64,000 nt of DNA, from positions 62,001 to 126,000 of the forward strand of contig CAWFPL010000004.1 of NCBI GenBank assembly GCA_963817785.1, in the 5' to 3' direction. This document shows positions 30,511 to 39,203 of this stretch, piece after piece (within the stretch, counting starts at the first letter, position 1; each line of letters starts with the position of its first letter). Under the pieces are notes generated by a model. It saw only the letters and a list, made by a program, of their open reading frames with translations. It was not told where the DNA came from and made no database searches. Both the position numbers and the translations under genes were made by a program. Source of the DNA: JAKALD01 sp963817785. Lineage in GTDB: Bacteria; Pseudomonadota; Gammaproteobacteria; Burkholderiales; SG8-39.

Positions 30511-30836
30511 CACGCGAGGAGCGGCAGACCCAAGAAGCTTAGAGCACCTATTGGCGCGCCCTCGGAGCTCGAGCTTCCCATTTTACGAGCACGGCGTGCA
30601 GGCGCGGGGCCGCAGGCATCGGGAACGCGATAGCGGCGACACGGCGCCTCGCGAGCATGAAGGTCACACGGCCCGCGGGCTGTGCGCGGCGCGGGTTCCT
30701 CGCGAAGAGCGCTTGCGGGCCGTGCTCCAAGCCGACGCCGCAGCGCAATCGCCGCGTTTCTTAGTGGTGGGAATCAGCTTGAGCGAGACGCCGCCTCAAG
30801 CTGGGTGGCGCACTAAGGGGTGCGGGGTGGCTATGC
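30511..30836. other. no supportable gene
   Basis: GC-rich spacer of about 326 bases between the small conserved protein and the 3' end of the minus-strand gene. Open frames on both strands lack family-like sequence, and I see no hairpin with a T-run. Confidence 0.4.
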
Positions 30837-31502
30837 TCAGGGTTTGCGGCGTTGGTGGCGTGCTCGAGTCGCGGCGCGCGCGAGTGCTGCTTCATGCCTG
30901 TCGGCGTCGTTTAGGAGTTCCGACGCAAACTCGTCTAGATTCTCCTCGAACGCTTGACTGGCCTCGACCACGAGCTCGCGCTGCACGGCCTCAAGCCTCG
31001 CCTTCTCGGGTTCTTTCAGCATGGGAACACGTGCAAGGAGCGCCTGGAGCTCATCGCAAAAGGGAAAGCGTTCCTTGGTGAGCTCGCCCATAGGGCCGCC
31101 AGGGCGCAGGGGCTGCGCGGCGCCGAGCAGCTCCGCATTGATACGGGCGCAGAGGGCACCCTTGCGCTCGCCGACGAAATCGTCGAACACCGCCACGGCC
31201 TCGGGCTCCTCGATATCTCTGAGCCAATGCGCGCACAGGCGCCGCGGGTCGATCGAGCGGGGCACGCGTGTCGCGTCGAAGAAGATCGTATCGTGATTGC
31301 GCCCGAGCAGCGCCCCGGAGCGCTGGAGCACGTCGAACAGCTGCTCGAGTGAGGCGAGGGCGCGGCGGTTTGCGCGGATTGCATGGTCTTTGCGATGTGG
31401 ACCATACGCGCCACGCAAATCGGCTCTGTGGAAGGATAAACCTGGTCCAGGGCGCGCCGAGCGAGCGCTGGCGCGGCGGGCGTTGCGCTTTGCTTTAGCC
31501 AT
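30837..31502 (-). CDS. hypothetical ICE cargo protein
   Basis: 221 residues from MAKAKRNARRASARSARPGP; this ATG is preceded by CCGGAGA at a good distance, whereas the open frame upstream is not protein-like. A basic start leads to a mixed helical body (RALASLEQLFDVLQRSGALL; PRRLCAHWLRDIEEPEAVAV) and an acidic helical end (FEENLDEFASELLNDADRHE). No family recognised. It is followed upstream on the same strand by ASCH and DUF4326 genes, so the three may form an operon. Confidence 0.65.
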   Translation of the reverse strand: MAKAKRNARRASARSARPGPGLSFHRADLRGAYGPHRKDHAIRANRRALASLEQLFDVLQRSGALLGRNHDTIFFDATRVPRSIDPRRLCAHWLRDIEEPEAVAVFDDFVGERKGALCARINAELLGAAQPLRPGGPMGELTKERFPFCDELQALLARVPMLKEPEKARLEAVQRELVVEASQAFEENLDEFASELLNDADRHEAALARAATRARHQRRKP

Positions 31503-31533
31503 GGGGATTGTCTCCGGTAAGGGCACGTTGACC

Positions 31534-32001
31534 TCACGTGATTGTCGAGCCAGCCTCAGCAGGCTCGTGGCCGAGTCCGGGGTATTTTTTGTGAGCTTTC
31601 GAGCTGTACGCGAGCCGAGCCTGGGCCTCTGGCACGTTAAACACGCCCAGCGCGCCGCGGCATCGGCGAAAGGGCAGCGGCCGCGCGGGACGGCGCAGCA
31701 CGAAGCCGAAGGGCCGCAGAAGCACGCGGACTCGCTTTGCCTCACGCAGATCGACGATCTCCGCCGACCCAACGATGCCGCCCAGAGGAAGTGTCTCGAA
31801 CGCCGGTAAATCGATCACTGGCCCGCCGCGGGCCCAAAGGCGATCGGTCGCGCACTCGTACTCTGCGCGAGTCATCGTCTTGGGGGCGTGAATCAGGATG
31901 CGGCCGCGCAATTGGGTCGGCCAGGACCTGTTCTCGATGTCCTTGCCGGCGTTGAGGATTAACCAGGCCCACGGTTGGCGGCGGATCGATAGGGCGATCA
32001 C
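31534..32001 (-). CDS. ASCH-domain protein
   Basis: 155 residues from GTG 32001. The sequence VIALSIRRQPWAWLILNAGK, DIENRSWPTQLRGRILIHA and GGIVGSAEIVD is the ASCH beta-barrel, related to PUA domains and thought to bind RNA or modified nucleotides. A C-terminal part (FGFVLRRPARPLPFRRCRGA) completes the fold. The GTG overlaps the stop of the DUF4326 gene by four bases (GTGA), so the pair is translationally coupled. Such pairs recur on phages and mobile elements. The exact role is unknown. Confidence 0.75.
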   Translation of the reverse strand: MIALSIRRQPWAWLILNAGKDIENRSWPTQLRGRILIHAPKTMTRAEYECATDRLWARGGPVIDLPAFETLPLGGIVGSAEIVDLREAKRVRVLLRPFGFVLRRPARPLPFRRCRGALGVFNVPEAQARLAYSSKAHKKYPGLGHEPAEAGSTIT

Positions 32002-32225
32002 TGCGTCACCTCCGGGATGCGCTCTCGCGCGCCATCCTCGAAGCGATAACCGTAGCGTGCCATGAAGCCGGTGAGATCGAGGCGGCCTTTCAAGTCTTTC
32101 GGGCGGTTGGCAACCTCCAGGAGCACGTCCGCGTGGCAGGGCTCCCCAATCTTGCACCAGCATGCGAGGTTCTTCCCGCGCAGTCTCCGGTAACCGGCCG
32201 CTACTTCCTTTCGCGTTCGGCGCAT
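31998..32225 (-). CDS. DUF4326 protein, apparently short at the N-terminus
   Basis: The C-terminal signature of DUF4326 is clear: LRGKNLACWCKIGEPCHADV followed by LLEVAN. Starting at ATG 32225 the protein has 75 residues; the frame continues to 32414 but does not show the usual N-terminal VxRPSxxGNPF segment. DUF4326 proteins are common on phages and mobile elements and bear a conserved Cys pair that may bind metal. Stop and ASCH start overlap. Confidence 0.6.
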   Translation of the reverse strand: MRRTRKEVAAGYRRLRGKNLACWCKIGEPCHADVLLEVANRPKDLKGRLDLTGFMARYGYRFEDGARERIPEVTQ

Positions 32226-32526
32226 TGCGTTTCTTCGGGTCTGCCAGCCAAGGTAGCGAAAATGCCGAGTTGGGCAACTTACGAGCGCCTCCGCGAGACG
32301 ATGCTCAACGGAGCCTGGGTCGGCTCGAGGCGGCAGGACCGGCAGCCTCTCCTTGCGCGGCTCGAGCTTCGGCTCGGCCGCCGCGCTGGCGTGACGGGCC
32401 CTCGAGTCGCACAAGGCAACGGCGATGCCTGTGCATTGCCCGATCGTGGGCCTCGTGCCGAGTACCGCGCATCGCGTGCTACGCTATCGGCACCGGCTCG
32501 AAGCTCGATGATTGCAGCACGCCTTG

Positions 32527-32862
32527 ATGATCGCAAACGAAATCGACGGCAACGAGGAGCTCCAGAAGACACTTTGGGCATGCTACGAATATTGGCGGCG
32601 GAGCGAGCAGCCGGAAGACGAACGAGTTCTTTGCCACGCCGGGGTAGCGCGGCTCCGAGGAGAGGAATCCGGCGGTGCGTTTCCCGAGCAGCAGCTGCAT
32701 CAGCTGGCGGCGCTCGGATTTCTCGAACCGATGAGTTCCTCGCGGCGTGCACAAAGGCGCTACTACAAACTCACGGACCCCAGGCGAATCCGCTTCTTCT
32801 TGCGTAGATGGGGACTCATTGACGAGGACTCGGAGCATCCGGAAGGCCGAGCAGGCGATTAG
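32527..32862 (+). CDS. small winged-helix-like protein
   Basis: 111 residues from ATG 32527 (MIANEIDGNEELQKTLWACY); an ATG at 32512 in frame would add five residues. The middle (FPEQQLHQLAALGFLEPMSS) and the following RRYYKLTDPRRIRFFL resemble a winged helix with its wing, so a small regulator is possible. It is divergent from the DUF4326/ASCH genes. No named family. Confidence 0.6.
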   Translation: MIANEIDGNEELQKTLWACYEYWRRSEQPEDERVLCHAGVARLRGEESGGAFPEQQLHQLAALGFLEPMSSSRRAQRRYYKLTDPRRIRFFLRRWGLIDEDSEHPEGRAGD

Positions 32863-33124
32863 CTGTGCGCGGGAGCTGCGTTCGTGCGGGGCCGCGGCGA
32901 TGCGCGCCTGGGGGCGCGAGCGCGGGCGCCTCCGGTACGCGCGGCCCAGTGCGCTGAAGGCACAATCGGCCTCGCACGCCCAGCTCGGAGTGCCGCTGAG
33001 CGCTCGCCTTTCCGGTATCATTTGGCGCAATTTCCGGTTAGGCGCCGCCTGCGCGCGAGCCGGTATCCCGTATCCGCCCTCCCGTAACAGCCTCTGGCCC
33101 GGACCTCACGAAAGGAAGCTCGCA

Positions 33125-33592
33125 ATGCCGAACATAGGGACCATTTTCAAACAAGAGATCTCACGCCTGTCGCGCAAGGAGGTTCGTAAGCACACGCAAC
33201 CCTTACGCCGGGCCGCCACCCAGTATCGCAGGGACATCGCTCAACTCAAGCGCCACGCGGCGAAGCTGCAAAGCGAGCTCGCGCGCCTTGGGCGCCAAGT
33301 GGGCGGCATCGCTTCGCCGCCGATTTCCGATGGCGAGGCCGAGGGCGTTCGCTTCACCGCGAAGGGGGTTCGTTCCCATCGTGCGCGCCTCGGCATCTCG
33401 GCGGCCGCCTATGGAAAGCTCATCGGCGTCACCGGCCATACGGTCTACAAGTGGGAGCAGGGGTCCGCGCGTCCGCGCAAACCGCAGTTGCCGGTGCTGG
33501 CCTCGCTGCGTCACGTGGGCAAGAAAGAGGTGGCTGCCCGGCTGGAAACGCTCGGCTCGAAATCCGGCAACGGATCACGCCGCGGGAGGTAG
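33125..33592 (+). CDS. XRE-type HTH regulator with N-terminal coiled coil
   Basis: 155 residues starting MPNIGTIFKQEISRLSRKEV, with AAAGGAAG upstream. Residues 1-60 are basic and helical; residues 75-125 form a helix-turn-helix domain (SHRARLGISAAAYGKLIGVT followed by GHTVYKWEQGSARPRKPQL) of the Cro/CI type. Proteins of this form are frequent on proteobacterial integrative elements, probably as regulators. The next gene starts nine bases on, suggesting an operon. Confidence 0.8.
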   Translation: MPNIGTIFKQEISRLSRKEVRKHTQPLRRAATQYRRDIAQLKRHAAKLQSELARLGRQVGGIASPPISDGEAEGVRFTAKGVRSHRARLGISAAAYGKLIGVTGHTVYKWEQGSARPRKPQLPVLASLRHVGKKEVAARLETLGSKSGNGSRRGR

Positions 33593-33601
33593 GGCATCGC
33601 T

Positions 33602-33979
33602 GTGAGCAGCACCGCCGGAAGCGCTGTGGCGGATGCGAATCGCGTCCTCGTCGGCGATCGCGGCTTGCCGGCTCAGTCCGTGCGCGAGCGCGTGCTTGAG
33701 TTCATGCAGTCCCATCCCACTGCTTGGCGGGCGAAACCGCTCGCTGCGAAGCTCAGGATCAAGGTCGAACTCCTGCGCGCAGAGCTTTTGCGGCTCCAAG
33801 GGGAGGGGATGCTCGTGTCATGCACCGTGAGCGCTCCCAACCGTCAGCCCCAGGACGAGTACCGTATCGCGGCACACGCCGGTGTGGTCGATCTGTACAA
33901 GTTCACAATTGGCAAGAAAGAGACCTCCAGGCGCTCAAGACCCACAGGACCGGAGCGCCCAAGCCACAAGCGTCCCTGA
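33602..33979 (+). CDS. putative winged-helix protein
   Basis: 125 residues from GTG 33602. Residues 25-75 (VRERVLEFMQSHPTAWRAKP; LAAKLRIKVELLRAELLRLQ) look like a winged helix, followed by a strand pair (GMLVSCTVSAPNRQPQDEYR). It is probably co-transcribed with the HTH gene in front of it and ends facing the secreted HNH-type nuclease gene. Confidence 0.6.
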   Translation: MSSTAGSAVADANRVLVGDRGLPAQSVRERVLEFMQSHPTAWRAKPLAAKLRIKVELLRAELLRLQGEGMLVSCTVSAPNRQPQDEYRIAAHAGVVDLYKFTIGKKETSRRSRPTGPERPSHKRP

Positions 33980-33990
33980 CGGTCCGTTCG

Positions 33991-34485
33991 CTAGCGCTCC
34001 CAGCGCCGCCCGGCGACGTAGTGCCGATAGCCCGCGATCCAGTCGCGCGCAAAGATCCGCTGTGCCTCGGCAAGCGACATTCGCCCGTGGCAGACCCGCC
34101 AGTGAAGCTCGTTTTCGAGGAGGTCCTTCTTGTGGGCGTTCCATTCGCCGTAGCGAGGCTCGGGCCACAGGTTCCTGGGATTGCGCGGCGCCCCGCCCGC
34201 CTCCAACGGCACCAGGTGATCCTCCTCGTAGTGCCAGATGGCCTGATCGGCGTAGCCGTAGGCGCGAAGCTGCTCCCGCTTGAGCCCTTCGGTGTAGGGT
34301 TCGGGCGGACGGATGGTCTTCGTGTAGCCGCGCACACAGATGGTTTCGCGGATGTTCGCCTGCGTGACGGCGGGATTGATCGCGCCGGGGGTCATGGCGG
34401 GATCGGGCAGGCCACTCGGGGCGGCGCCGAGCGCGGCCTGCGCGATGAGTGCGAGACCGGCGAACGCCAAAGCGTTGCGAAGCAT
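33991..34485 (-). CDS. secreted HNH-type nuclease-like protein
   Basis: 164 residues from ATG 34485, chosen because a signal peptide (MLRNALAFAGLALIAQAALG) follows and TTGGAGAG precedes it. The mature part has the conserved pattern ETICVRGYTKTIRPP, YEEDHLVPLEAGGAPRNPRN and LWPEPR, a small exported family with an HNH/ββα-metal-like centre (EDH...N). It should act in the periplasm or outside, perhaps on incoming or extracellular DNA. Nuclease activity is inferred from the motif. Confidence 0.7.
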   Translation of the reverse strand: MLRNALAFAGLALIAQAALGAAPSGLPDPAMTPGAINPAVTQANIRETICVRGYTKTIRPPEPYTEGLKREQLRAYGYADQAIWHYEEDHLVPLEAGGAPRNPRNLWPEPRYGEWNAHKKDLLENELHWRVCHGRMSLAEAQRIFARDWIAGYRHYVAGRRWER

Positions 34486-34585
34486 AGTTCTCTCCAAGGA
34501 GATTGGACGGATCAAGGGTACAGAAATGTGCCCGATAGCCAACTCGAGGAGGCGGGTGCCACTGCGTACCAAGAGGGGGAACCGA

Positions 34586-34927
34586 TCAGGCGCGCGCGGG
34601 TAGGCGCACCCGCTTTCGGCCGCGCGAAGGAACCCGGCTGGAAGACTCCTTGCGCGGCGAGTGATAATCCGGGCGTTCGGCCGCGACGCCTTGCCGCTGG
34701 GTTCCGAGTAGCCCCTGGAAATCTTCGATAAGCGCGACCGGAGCCTCTCGCATGCCTTGCAACTCGAGAAGCAACCGCTCAAGCTTGGGGGCGCCGGGGG
34801 CCACGCCGTGGAGCGGCGTCGCTAAGATGCCGTTTAGGAAGGCGGGATCGGATCGGCGATCGCCGCGCCCTTCGAGGAACCGCAGATAGCGCTCATAGAG
34901 TTTGCGCGCGGGTTCGAGCACGGGCCG
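34586..34927 (-). CDS. hypothetical protein
   Basis: The frame following the stop of the 236-residue gene reads VLEPARKLYERYLRFLEGRG, then NGILATPLHGVAPGAPKLER and LLLELQGMREAPVALIEDF, with a basic tail. A GTG near 34927 is a possible start; the frame continues farther upstream into sequence antisense or overlapping to the neighbour. About 110 residues, helical, soluble, no family recognised. Same strand and close spacing imply an operon with the two genes upstream. Confidence 0.5.
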   Translation of the reverse strand, partial: RPVLEPARKLYERYLRFLEGRGDRRSDPAFLNGILATPLHGVAPGAPKLERLLLELQGMREAPVALIEDFQGLLGTQRQGVAAERPDYHSPRKESSSRVPSRGRKRVRLPARA

Positions 34928-34953
34928 ATCCTCGTATTCTCGCGCGCCCGGCC

Positions 34954-35664
34954 TCAGCGCCAGGCCCAGGGGACGTCGATCAGGGCTTCTGGAATCAACA
35001 CCCCGGGCAAGTGACCAGGAGTTTTCCGCGCCGCCTCGATCACGCGCTTGAACTCGTCGCAGAAGGCGTCCGTTGCGCGCATGTTGAGCCACCCGCCCGC
35101 TGGCTCGCGGCATTCCGCCCTGGTCCCAAGAAAGTTCACCGCCGGCCCGGTGCGCTCGGCGAGCGCGAGCGCCTCCGCCGCGCAGCGCGCGCCAAGGTCC
35201 TGGGCGAGGACGCTCGACATGAGCCTGTGCTCGTCGTGCTGGTCGCGGTCCCAGAAGAAGACGCTGATCGCCGCGTAGGCGATCTCTTCGTTTCCGTTAC
35301 CGATCCAGGTCGCTTCCCGGCCGACCGAGCCGGAAGCGACCCAGCCCGAGGGTTCGCGCGGCGGGGCAAGGAGGTAGACGCTTTCCACGGAGGCCCGAAC
35401 GCCCTTACGGCCGTATGGAAACCACTTCACGGGCGTGCGGCGCACCCTCGGCAGCACGCGCTCTGCGAGCGCGGGCGCGGCCTCCCGAATCTCGCGCTGG
35501 ATCGCCTTGGCGAGCGTCCTGTCTTCGAGCACCAACGCGGCGTAGGACGCGGTCGCGCCCCCGAGCGCCTCGCGCAGCGGGGTGGCGGGCGTCGCCGTCC
35601 CGGCGGTCACGTCCGCCGGCAACCGGACAAGTCCCTCGGCGCGGTGCGCCACGGCTCTCTCCAA
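34954..35664 (-). CDS. hypothetical ICE cargo protein
   Basis: 236 residues starting MERAVAHRAEGLVRLPADVT. It has the character of a folded soluble protein (VKWFPYGRKGVRASVESVYL, EEIAYAAISVFFWDRDQHDE, GPAVNFLGTRAECREPAGGW). No known family comes to mind. The ATG has TTGGAGAG upstream. It lies in a run of minus-strand cargo genes between the QueD gene and the secreted nuclease. Confidence 0.65.
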   Translation of the reverse strand: MERAVAHRAEGLVRLPADVTAGTATPATPLREALGGATASYAALVLEDRTLAKAIQREIREAAPALAERVLPRVRRTPVKWFPYGRKGVRASVESVYLLAPPREPSGWVASGSVGREATWIGNGNEEIAYAAISVFFWDRDQHDEHRLMSSVLAQDLGARCAAEALALAERTGPAVNFLGTRAECREPAGGWLNMRATDAFCDEFKRVIEAARKTPGHLPGVLIPEALIDVPWAWR

Positions 35665-35759
35665 GAGGTATGCGCGCGCTCATCGCGCTCAAGTTTCGCA
35701 GGGAATCGAGCGCCTACGCAAGGCCACGCGCGCGAGACGCACTCGAGGCACACTGCGCG

Positions 35760-36617
35760 TCACTCCCAACCGTTGTGCGGAGTGTTCACCGTAAGCACGG
35801 TACAGTCGCCCTGCCGGGACTCGCTCATCCGGCCGCTCGGGATCTCGCCGCCGGCAGGCATCAGGATCCAGTAGGTGCGGATCCGGCCATCGGCGCTGTC
35901 GGCGCTCTTGCGGATCGCGTAGCCCGAGCGGCGCACGAACGCCTCGAACGCCGCGAAACTTCCCTTCACCTCGACGGCGACGCCCTTGAGCGCCACGCGG
36001 CTGATCCGCTTGAAGGACACGGTGAGGCTGTGGCCCTCGATCATGATGTTGGCCACCGCCATGTAAAGGTGCGTGGCGATCGAGGCGAGCCGGTCCGCGA
36101 TCACCGAGCACAGCACCGGGTCCCGCAGCGAGCGCACCATGAAGCCGAACTCGGCGAACTCGGCGTCCTTCCAGATCCAGTCGTACAGCGTCGCCGCCCC
36201 GATGCGCTCGATCCTCTGGCAGGGCACGCCATCGTAGGCGCGACCGATTTTCTCGCGGAGCGCCTCCTGGGCGAGCAGCGCGTTCGGGATCTTGACGCCC
36301 ACGCGCACTTCGCCCACCTGCAGCCAGACCGAGAAGGTGACGAGGTGCTCGCCGAGCCCCAGCTCGAAGCGCAGGCATCCGTTATCCAGCACGAGCAGGT
36401 GCTCCTGGCTCGGATAGGGGATCTGGTCGCTCCACTTCCACACCCCGCCTTGGCGCTGCAGCTCCGGGAGCCGCGCGTTCGTGAGCGCGAGCGCAACCGC
36501 CGAGAGCACGACACCGCGCCAGGTATCGAGGATCTCGACCCCGACGGAGCGCCCGTGGGCGGGCAGCACCTCCACATTGGGCGCTTGATGCTCGGTGGTG
36601 TTTACAGGTGCGTTCAT
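35760..36617 (-). CDS. hypothetical ICE cargo protein
   Basis: 285 residues starting MNAPVNTTEHQAPNVEVLPA, preceded by AAAGGAGCTC. The body mixes strands and helices (WKWSDQIPYPSQEHLLVLDN; LVTFSVWLQVGEVRVGVKI; LYMAVANIMIEGHSLTVSF) and ends TVLTVNTPHNGWE. No family recognised. The membrane-protein gene behind it starts 15 bases upstream of this ATG region, so co-transcription is likely. Confidence 0.65.
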   Translation of the reverse strand: MNAPVNTTEHQAPNVEVLPAHGRSVGVEILDTWRGVVLSAVALALTNARLPELQRQGGVWKWSDQIPYPSQEHLLVLDNGCLRFELGLGEHLVTFSVWLQVGEVRVGVKIPNALLAQEALREKIGRAYDGVPCQRIERIGAATLYDWIWKDAEFAEFGFMVRSLRDPVLCSVIADRLASIATHLYMAVANIMIEGHSLTVSFKRISRVALKGVAVEVKGSFAAFEAFVRRSGYAIRKSADSADGRIRTYWILMPAGGEIPSGRMSESRQGDCTVLTVNTPHNGWE

Positions 36618-36631
36618 GGGGAGAGCTCCTT

Positions 36632-36988
36632 TTACATCGCGCGAATGGCGATCGCGTAACAGTCCAGAGCAATCAACCCCGCGTTCAGGGCGGCAAGACC
36701 GCGCTCGCGCCGGGCGATGGCGTAACCCAGCCAGATCGCATGCCCGGCGAGAAATCCGATGAACACGTGGTAGCTGAGCGCGGCCTGGGGCACGAGCGAC
36801 ACGACCGCTCCCGCGGCGATGATGAGCAGGTTCGCGACGAGCATGAGCGATCGCGTAAGATCCGATTCGGCGCTCGGGCGAGCCCCTGGCACGAGCGTGT
36901 CGCCGGGGATCGGCGCGGAGAGCCCCGCGAACGTTCCTTTCGCGACGTTCAAGATGGCGGTCTCTTCGGCCTGGTCAGGCTCACGCAT
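36632..36988 (-). CDS. small integral membrane protein
   Basis: 118 residues from ATG 36988 (MREPDQAEETAILNVAKGTF). Three hydrophobic stretches follow a polar start: LMLVANLLIIAAGAVVSLV, LSYHVFIGFLAGHAIWLG and GLAALNAGLIALDCYAIAI. The open frame extends to 37114, but the extra part is not protein-like. It precedes the 285-residue gene on the same strand. Function unknown. Confidence 0.6.
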   Translation of the reverse strand: MREPDQAEETAILNVAKGTFAGLSAPIPGDTLVPGARPSAESDLTRSLMLVANLLIIAAGAVVSLVPQAALSYHVFIGFLAGHAIWLGYAIARRERGLAALNAGLIALDCYAIAIRAM

Positions 36989-37290
36989 GTGCGGTTGCTC
37001 TCTGATTGTTGTGCGCTGCGGCCCACTCGAGCACAGCGCTGCATGCGAGGTGGTCATGCGCCGCATCTTGTCCCAGACAATCCAGGCTCGGTTTCCCGAG
37101 AGGGCATCGAACATGGTTAGTATTCGTCAACAATCAGCGTCCGGGCGAACCGCGGCAGGCCTGCTGCGCTGCCCGATTCGAGAACCATGCGCGTGGGCGG
37201 GAGACCTCGCACCGCGAGTGCTCCGGGCCGCAGGCGCTGCGCGCGAGGGAATCTGGCGCCGCCCGCACGCGCGAGACGGAGCATCGTGGA

Positions 37291-37740
37291 TCAGGTTCGA
37301 GCCTGGCATTCGGCCCAGCAGTTCGGCGTCTCCTGAAGCCGCGCTCGCTCGAGCCGAAGCGAGCCCCCGTAGCGGCGCTCGTACTCGGGAGCGAGCCGCT
37401 CGAAGGCGATCGCGACGAGGTTCTCGACGGTCGGCACGCGATCGAGCACGGCGGTTTTTTGCCCGGGAAGACCCGTGAGGAACTCGACCAGGGCGCGGTC
37501 CTCGCGATACACGAGGAACGCGTGATCCCAGGCGGCTACGACGAGCTCTTCGGCGATGCGCCGCACATCGGCGAAGTCGGCGAGCATGCCGTGCTCCGGG
37601 CGGCCGGGCGCCTCGACGGGCGTGCCTTGCAGCGTCACTTCCAGCGTGTAGCGGTGGCCGTGCAGGCTGCGGCACTTGCTCGCGTGATCGGGGATGCGAT
37701 GACCGGCGTCGAACTCGAGGCGTCTGGTGATCGTGATCAT
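37291..37740 (-). CDS. queD: 6-carboxy-tetrahydropterin synthase (QueD/PTPS family)
   Basis: 149 residues from ATG 37740 (MITITRRLEFDAGHRIPDHA). The zinc ligands are the His in FDAGHRI and the two in LHGHRY; the catalytic Cys lies in SKCRSLHGH; WDHAFLV, PTVENLVAIAF and the glutamate in LQETPNCWAE complete the active site. The enzyme converts dihydroneopterin triphosphate to 6-carboxytetrahydropterin in the preQ0/queuosine path; PTPS variants make other pterins. No queC, queE or queF neighbour is in the window, so on this mobile element it would supplement host enzymes or serve DNA 7-deazaguanine modification encoded elsewhere. Confidence 0.85.
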   Translation of the reverse strand: MITITRRLEFDAGHRIPDHASKCRSLHGHRYTLEVTLQGTPVEAPGRPEHGMLADFADVRRIAEELVVAAWDHAFLVYREDRALVEFLTGLPGQKTAVLDRVPTVENLVAIAFERLAPEYERRYGGSLRLERARLQETPNCWAECQART

Positions 37741-38008
37741 CGAAGTGCGCGTCTCAGGTGATGGGCGCGCGGGGCTCGCACACCTCAGGATCAATGCTTT
37801 TACCGCGGACCGGGGCGTGCGCGTTCGCCAAAAGCCGCCCCTCTGCGGGCCACGATTCATCTACATGTGCAAACTAGAAGCGCGCCGCAGGCCCCCGAGG
37901 CGTTGTTCGGCAATGCTCGCCGCAGGAGGGTGGGTTTTCGGCCTGCGGCGCTCGGCCGCGGCCGCCTAGACTTGGGCCTTCAGAAAATCCACGCCGAGCA
38001 AAGCTCAC

Positions 38009-38722
38009 GTGAAACGCATTCTCAGACCTGCCTACCAGCCCGTGCGCGACCTTCTCTCCGGGAGGATCCTCTACTACGAGGCGCTCGCGAGGCTCCCAGG
38101 CCAGGACGCGAACGCTCACCTACGCCTGATCGAGCTGGGCGAGGCGGCCGCCTTCATCGATCTCGTGGACCTGGCGATGCTCGGGCACGTCGCGGCCGCG
38201 CTCGAGGCGAACCCTGGCGCGGTGGTCGCGCTCAACGTCTCCGGGGCGACGATCGAGCACGCGGTGAGCGAGCTCCTGGCGGAGGTCTTCCGGCACATGC
38301 GGGTGGCCCCACGGATAGTCTTCGAGCTCACCGAGACGGTGGAAATCCGGGACCTTCACAGCCTTGAAGTCTTTCTTCGCGCGGTCAGGCTGCTCGGGGC
38401 GCGCGTGGCGGCCGACGACTATGGGGCGGGCTATTGCACCGAGCGCTTTGTGGAGCTCACGCAGGCTGAGTTCGTGAAGCTTTCGGGCTCGCTCGTCGCC
38501 GGGCTTGCCGAGGGCAATGGACACGAGGGGGTGCGCGCTCTCGCCCAGCGCGTGCGCGGCTGGGGCGGCGAGATGATCGCCGAGTACGTGGATAGCGAGC
38601 CGAAGGCCCGCGCGATGCGAGCGCTGGAGGTGCGCTACGCACAAGGCTATTGGGTCGGCGCCTTCGCCTGCGAGCCGGCCGAGCAGGCCGTAGTGTGCCC
38701 GCCCCGCCGCGCGGCCTCATAG
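38009..38722 (+). CDS. EAL-domain cyclic di-GMP phosphodiesterase
   Basis: 237 residues, a stand-alone EAL domain. The catalytic set looks complete: EALARL near residue 24, the Asn in VALNVSG, Glu in FELTETVE, the Asp pair in ADDYGAGY, Lys in EFVKLSGSLV and Glu in IAEYVDSEPKA, with YAQGYWVG at the end. It should linearise c-di-GMP. No sensor domain is attached. About 1.6 kb downstream and on the opposite strand lies a GGDEF cyclase, so the element carries both arms of c-di-GMP turnover. Start ATG-less frame begins with the MKRILRPAYQPV segment typical of EAL domains. Confidence 0.88.
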   Translation: MKRILRPAYQPVRDLLSGRILYYEALARLPGQDANAHLRLIELGEAAAFIDLVDLAMLGHVAAALEANPGAVVALNVSGATIEHAVSELLAEVFRHMRVAPRIVFELTETVEIRDLHSLEVFLRAVRLLGARVAADDYGAGYCTERFVELTQAEFVKLSGSLVAGLAEGNGHEGVRALAQRVRGWGGEMIAEYVDSEPKARAMRALEVRYAQGYWVGAFACEPAEQAVVCPPRRAAS

Positions 38723-38737
38723 TTGGGCGCGACCAGG

Positions 38738-39178
38738 ATGCACGCGCTGCGAGACACTGTGTGCGCGATCGCCCAACCCGCTTCGGCCACGCTCGGCCAC
38801 GTGGCGGCGGCCACGGTAGGCGCTGCGGCACGCCCCAAACGCGTGAGAATGGGGCGGCTTTGCGCGCGGGCGCTTTTCCGCGCGAGCCCCTTTCGCGAAA
38901 CGCCGGAGGCGAGGCTTGCCGCGGCCGCGGTCGGGCAGGCGATCGTCGGCGCTCGCGCACCAGGCTATCGGTTAGAGGCCGTGCGGTTCCTGCGCGGGGC
39001 CGCGCTTGGCTGGCTTGCACTTTTTGGACTTGAGCGCTCCTACGCGTTGGAGCTGCTCGAGCGGGTAGGAATACCGGTGCGCGGCAATCGCGAGAGGCTT
39101 CGCCCGAGTGCAACGCGCCCGGCGCGTGCACAGGCAGGCGCTTCGCGCCTGCGCGCGCCGCGTCCAGTGCTACAATGA
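38738..39178 (+). CDS. hypothetical protein
   Basis: From ATG 38738 (MHALRDTVCAIAQPASATLG) about 146 residues. The central part (EARLAAAAVGQAIVGARAPG; LEAVRFLRGAALGWLALFG) is plausible protein with hydrophobic helices, the end is arginine- and proline-rich and less so. It begins 15 bases after the EAL stop and may be co-transcribed with it. No family recognised; it could be a chance frame in GC-rich DNA. Confidence 0.4.
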   Translation: MHALRDTVCAIAQPASATLGHVAAATVGAAARPKRVRMGRLCARALFRASPFRETPEARLAAAAVGQAIVGARAPGYRLEAVRFLRGAALGWLALFGLERSYALELLERVGIPVRGNRERLRPSATRPARAQAGASRLRAPRPVLQ

Positions 39179-39203
39179 CACGCGTAATCACACACGTAAG
39201 CAC

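Noticed and set aside
30455..31081. A 208-residue plus-strand frame overlapping the 80-residue gene
   Set aside because: Arginine-rich and without family-like sequence; its right part is antisense of the minus-strand gene ending at 30837.
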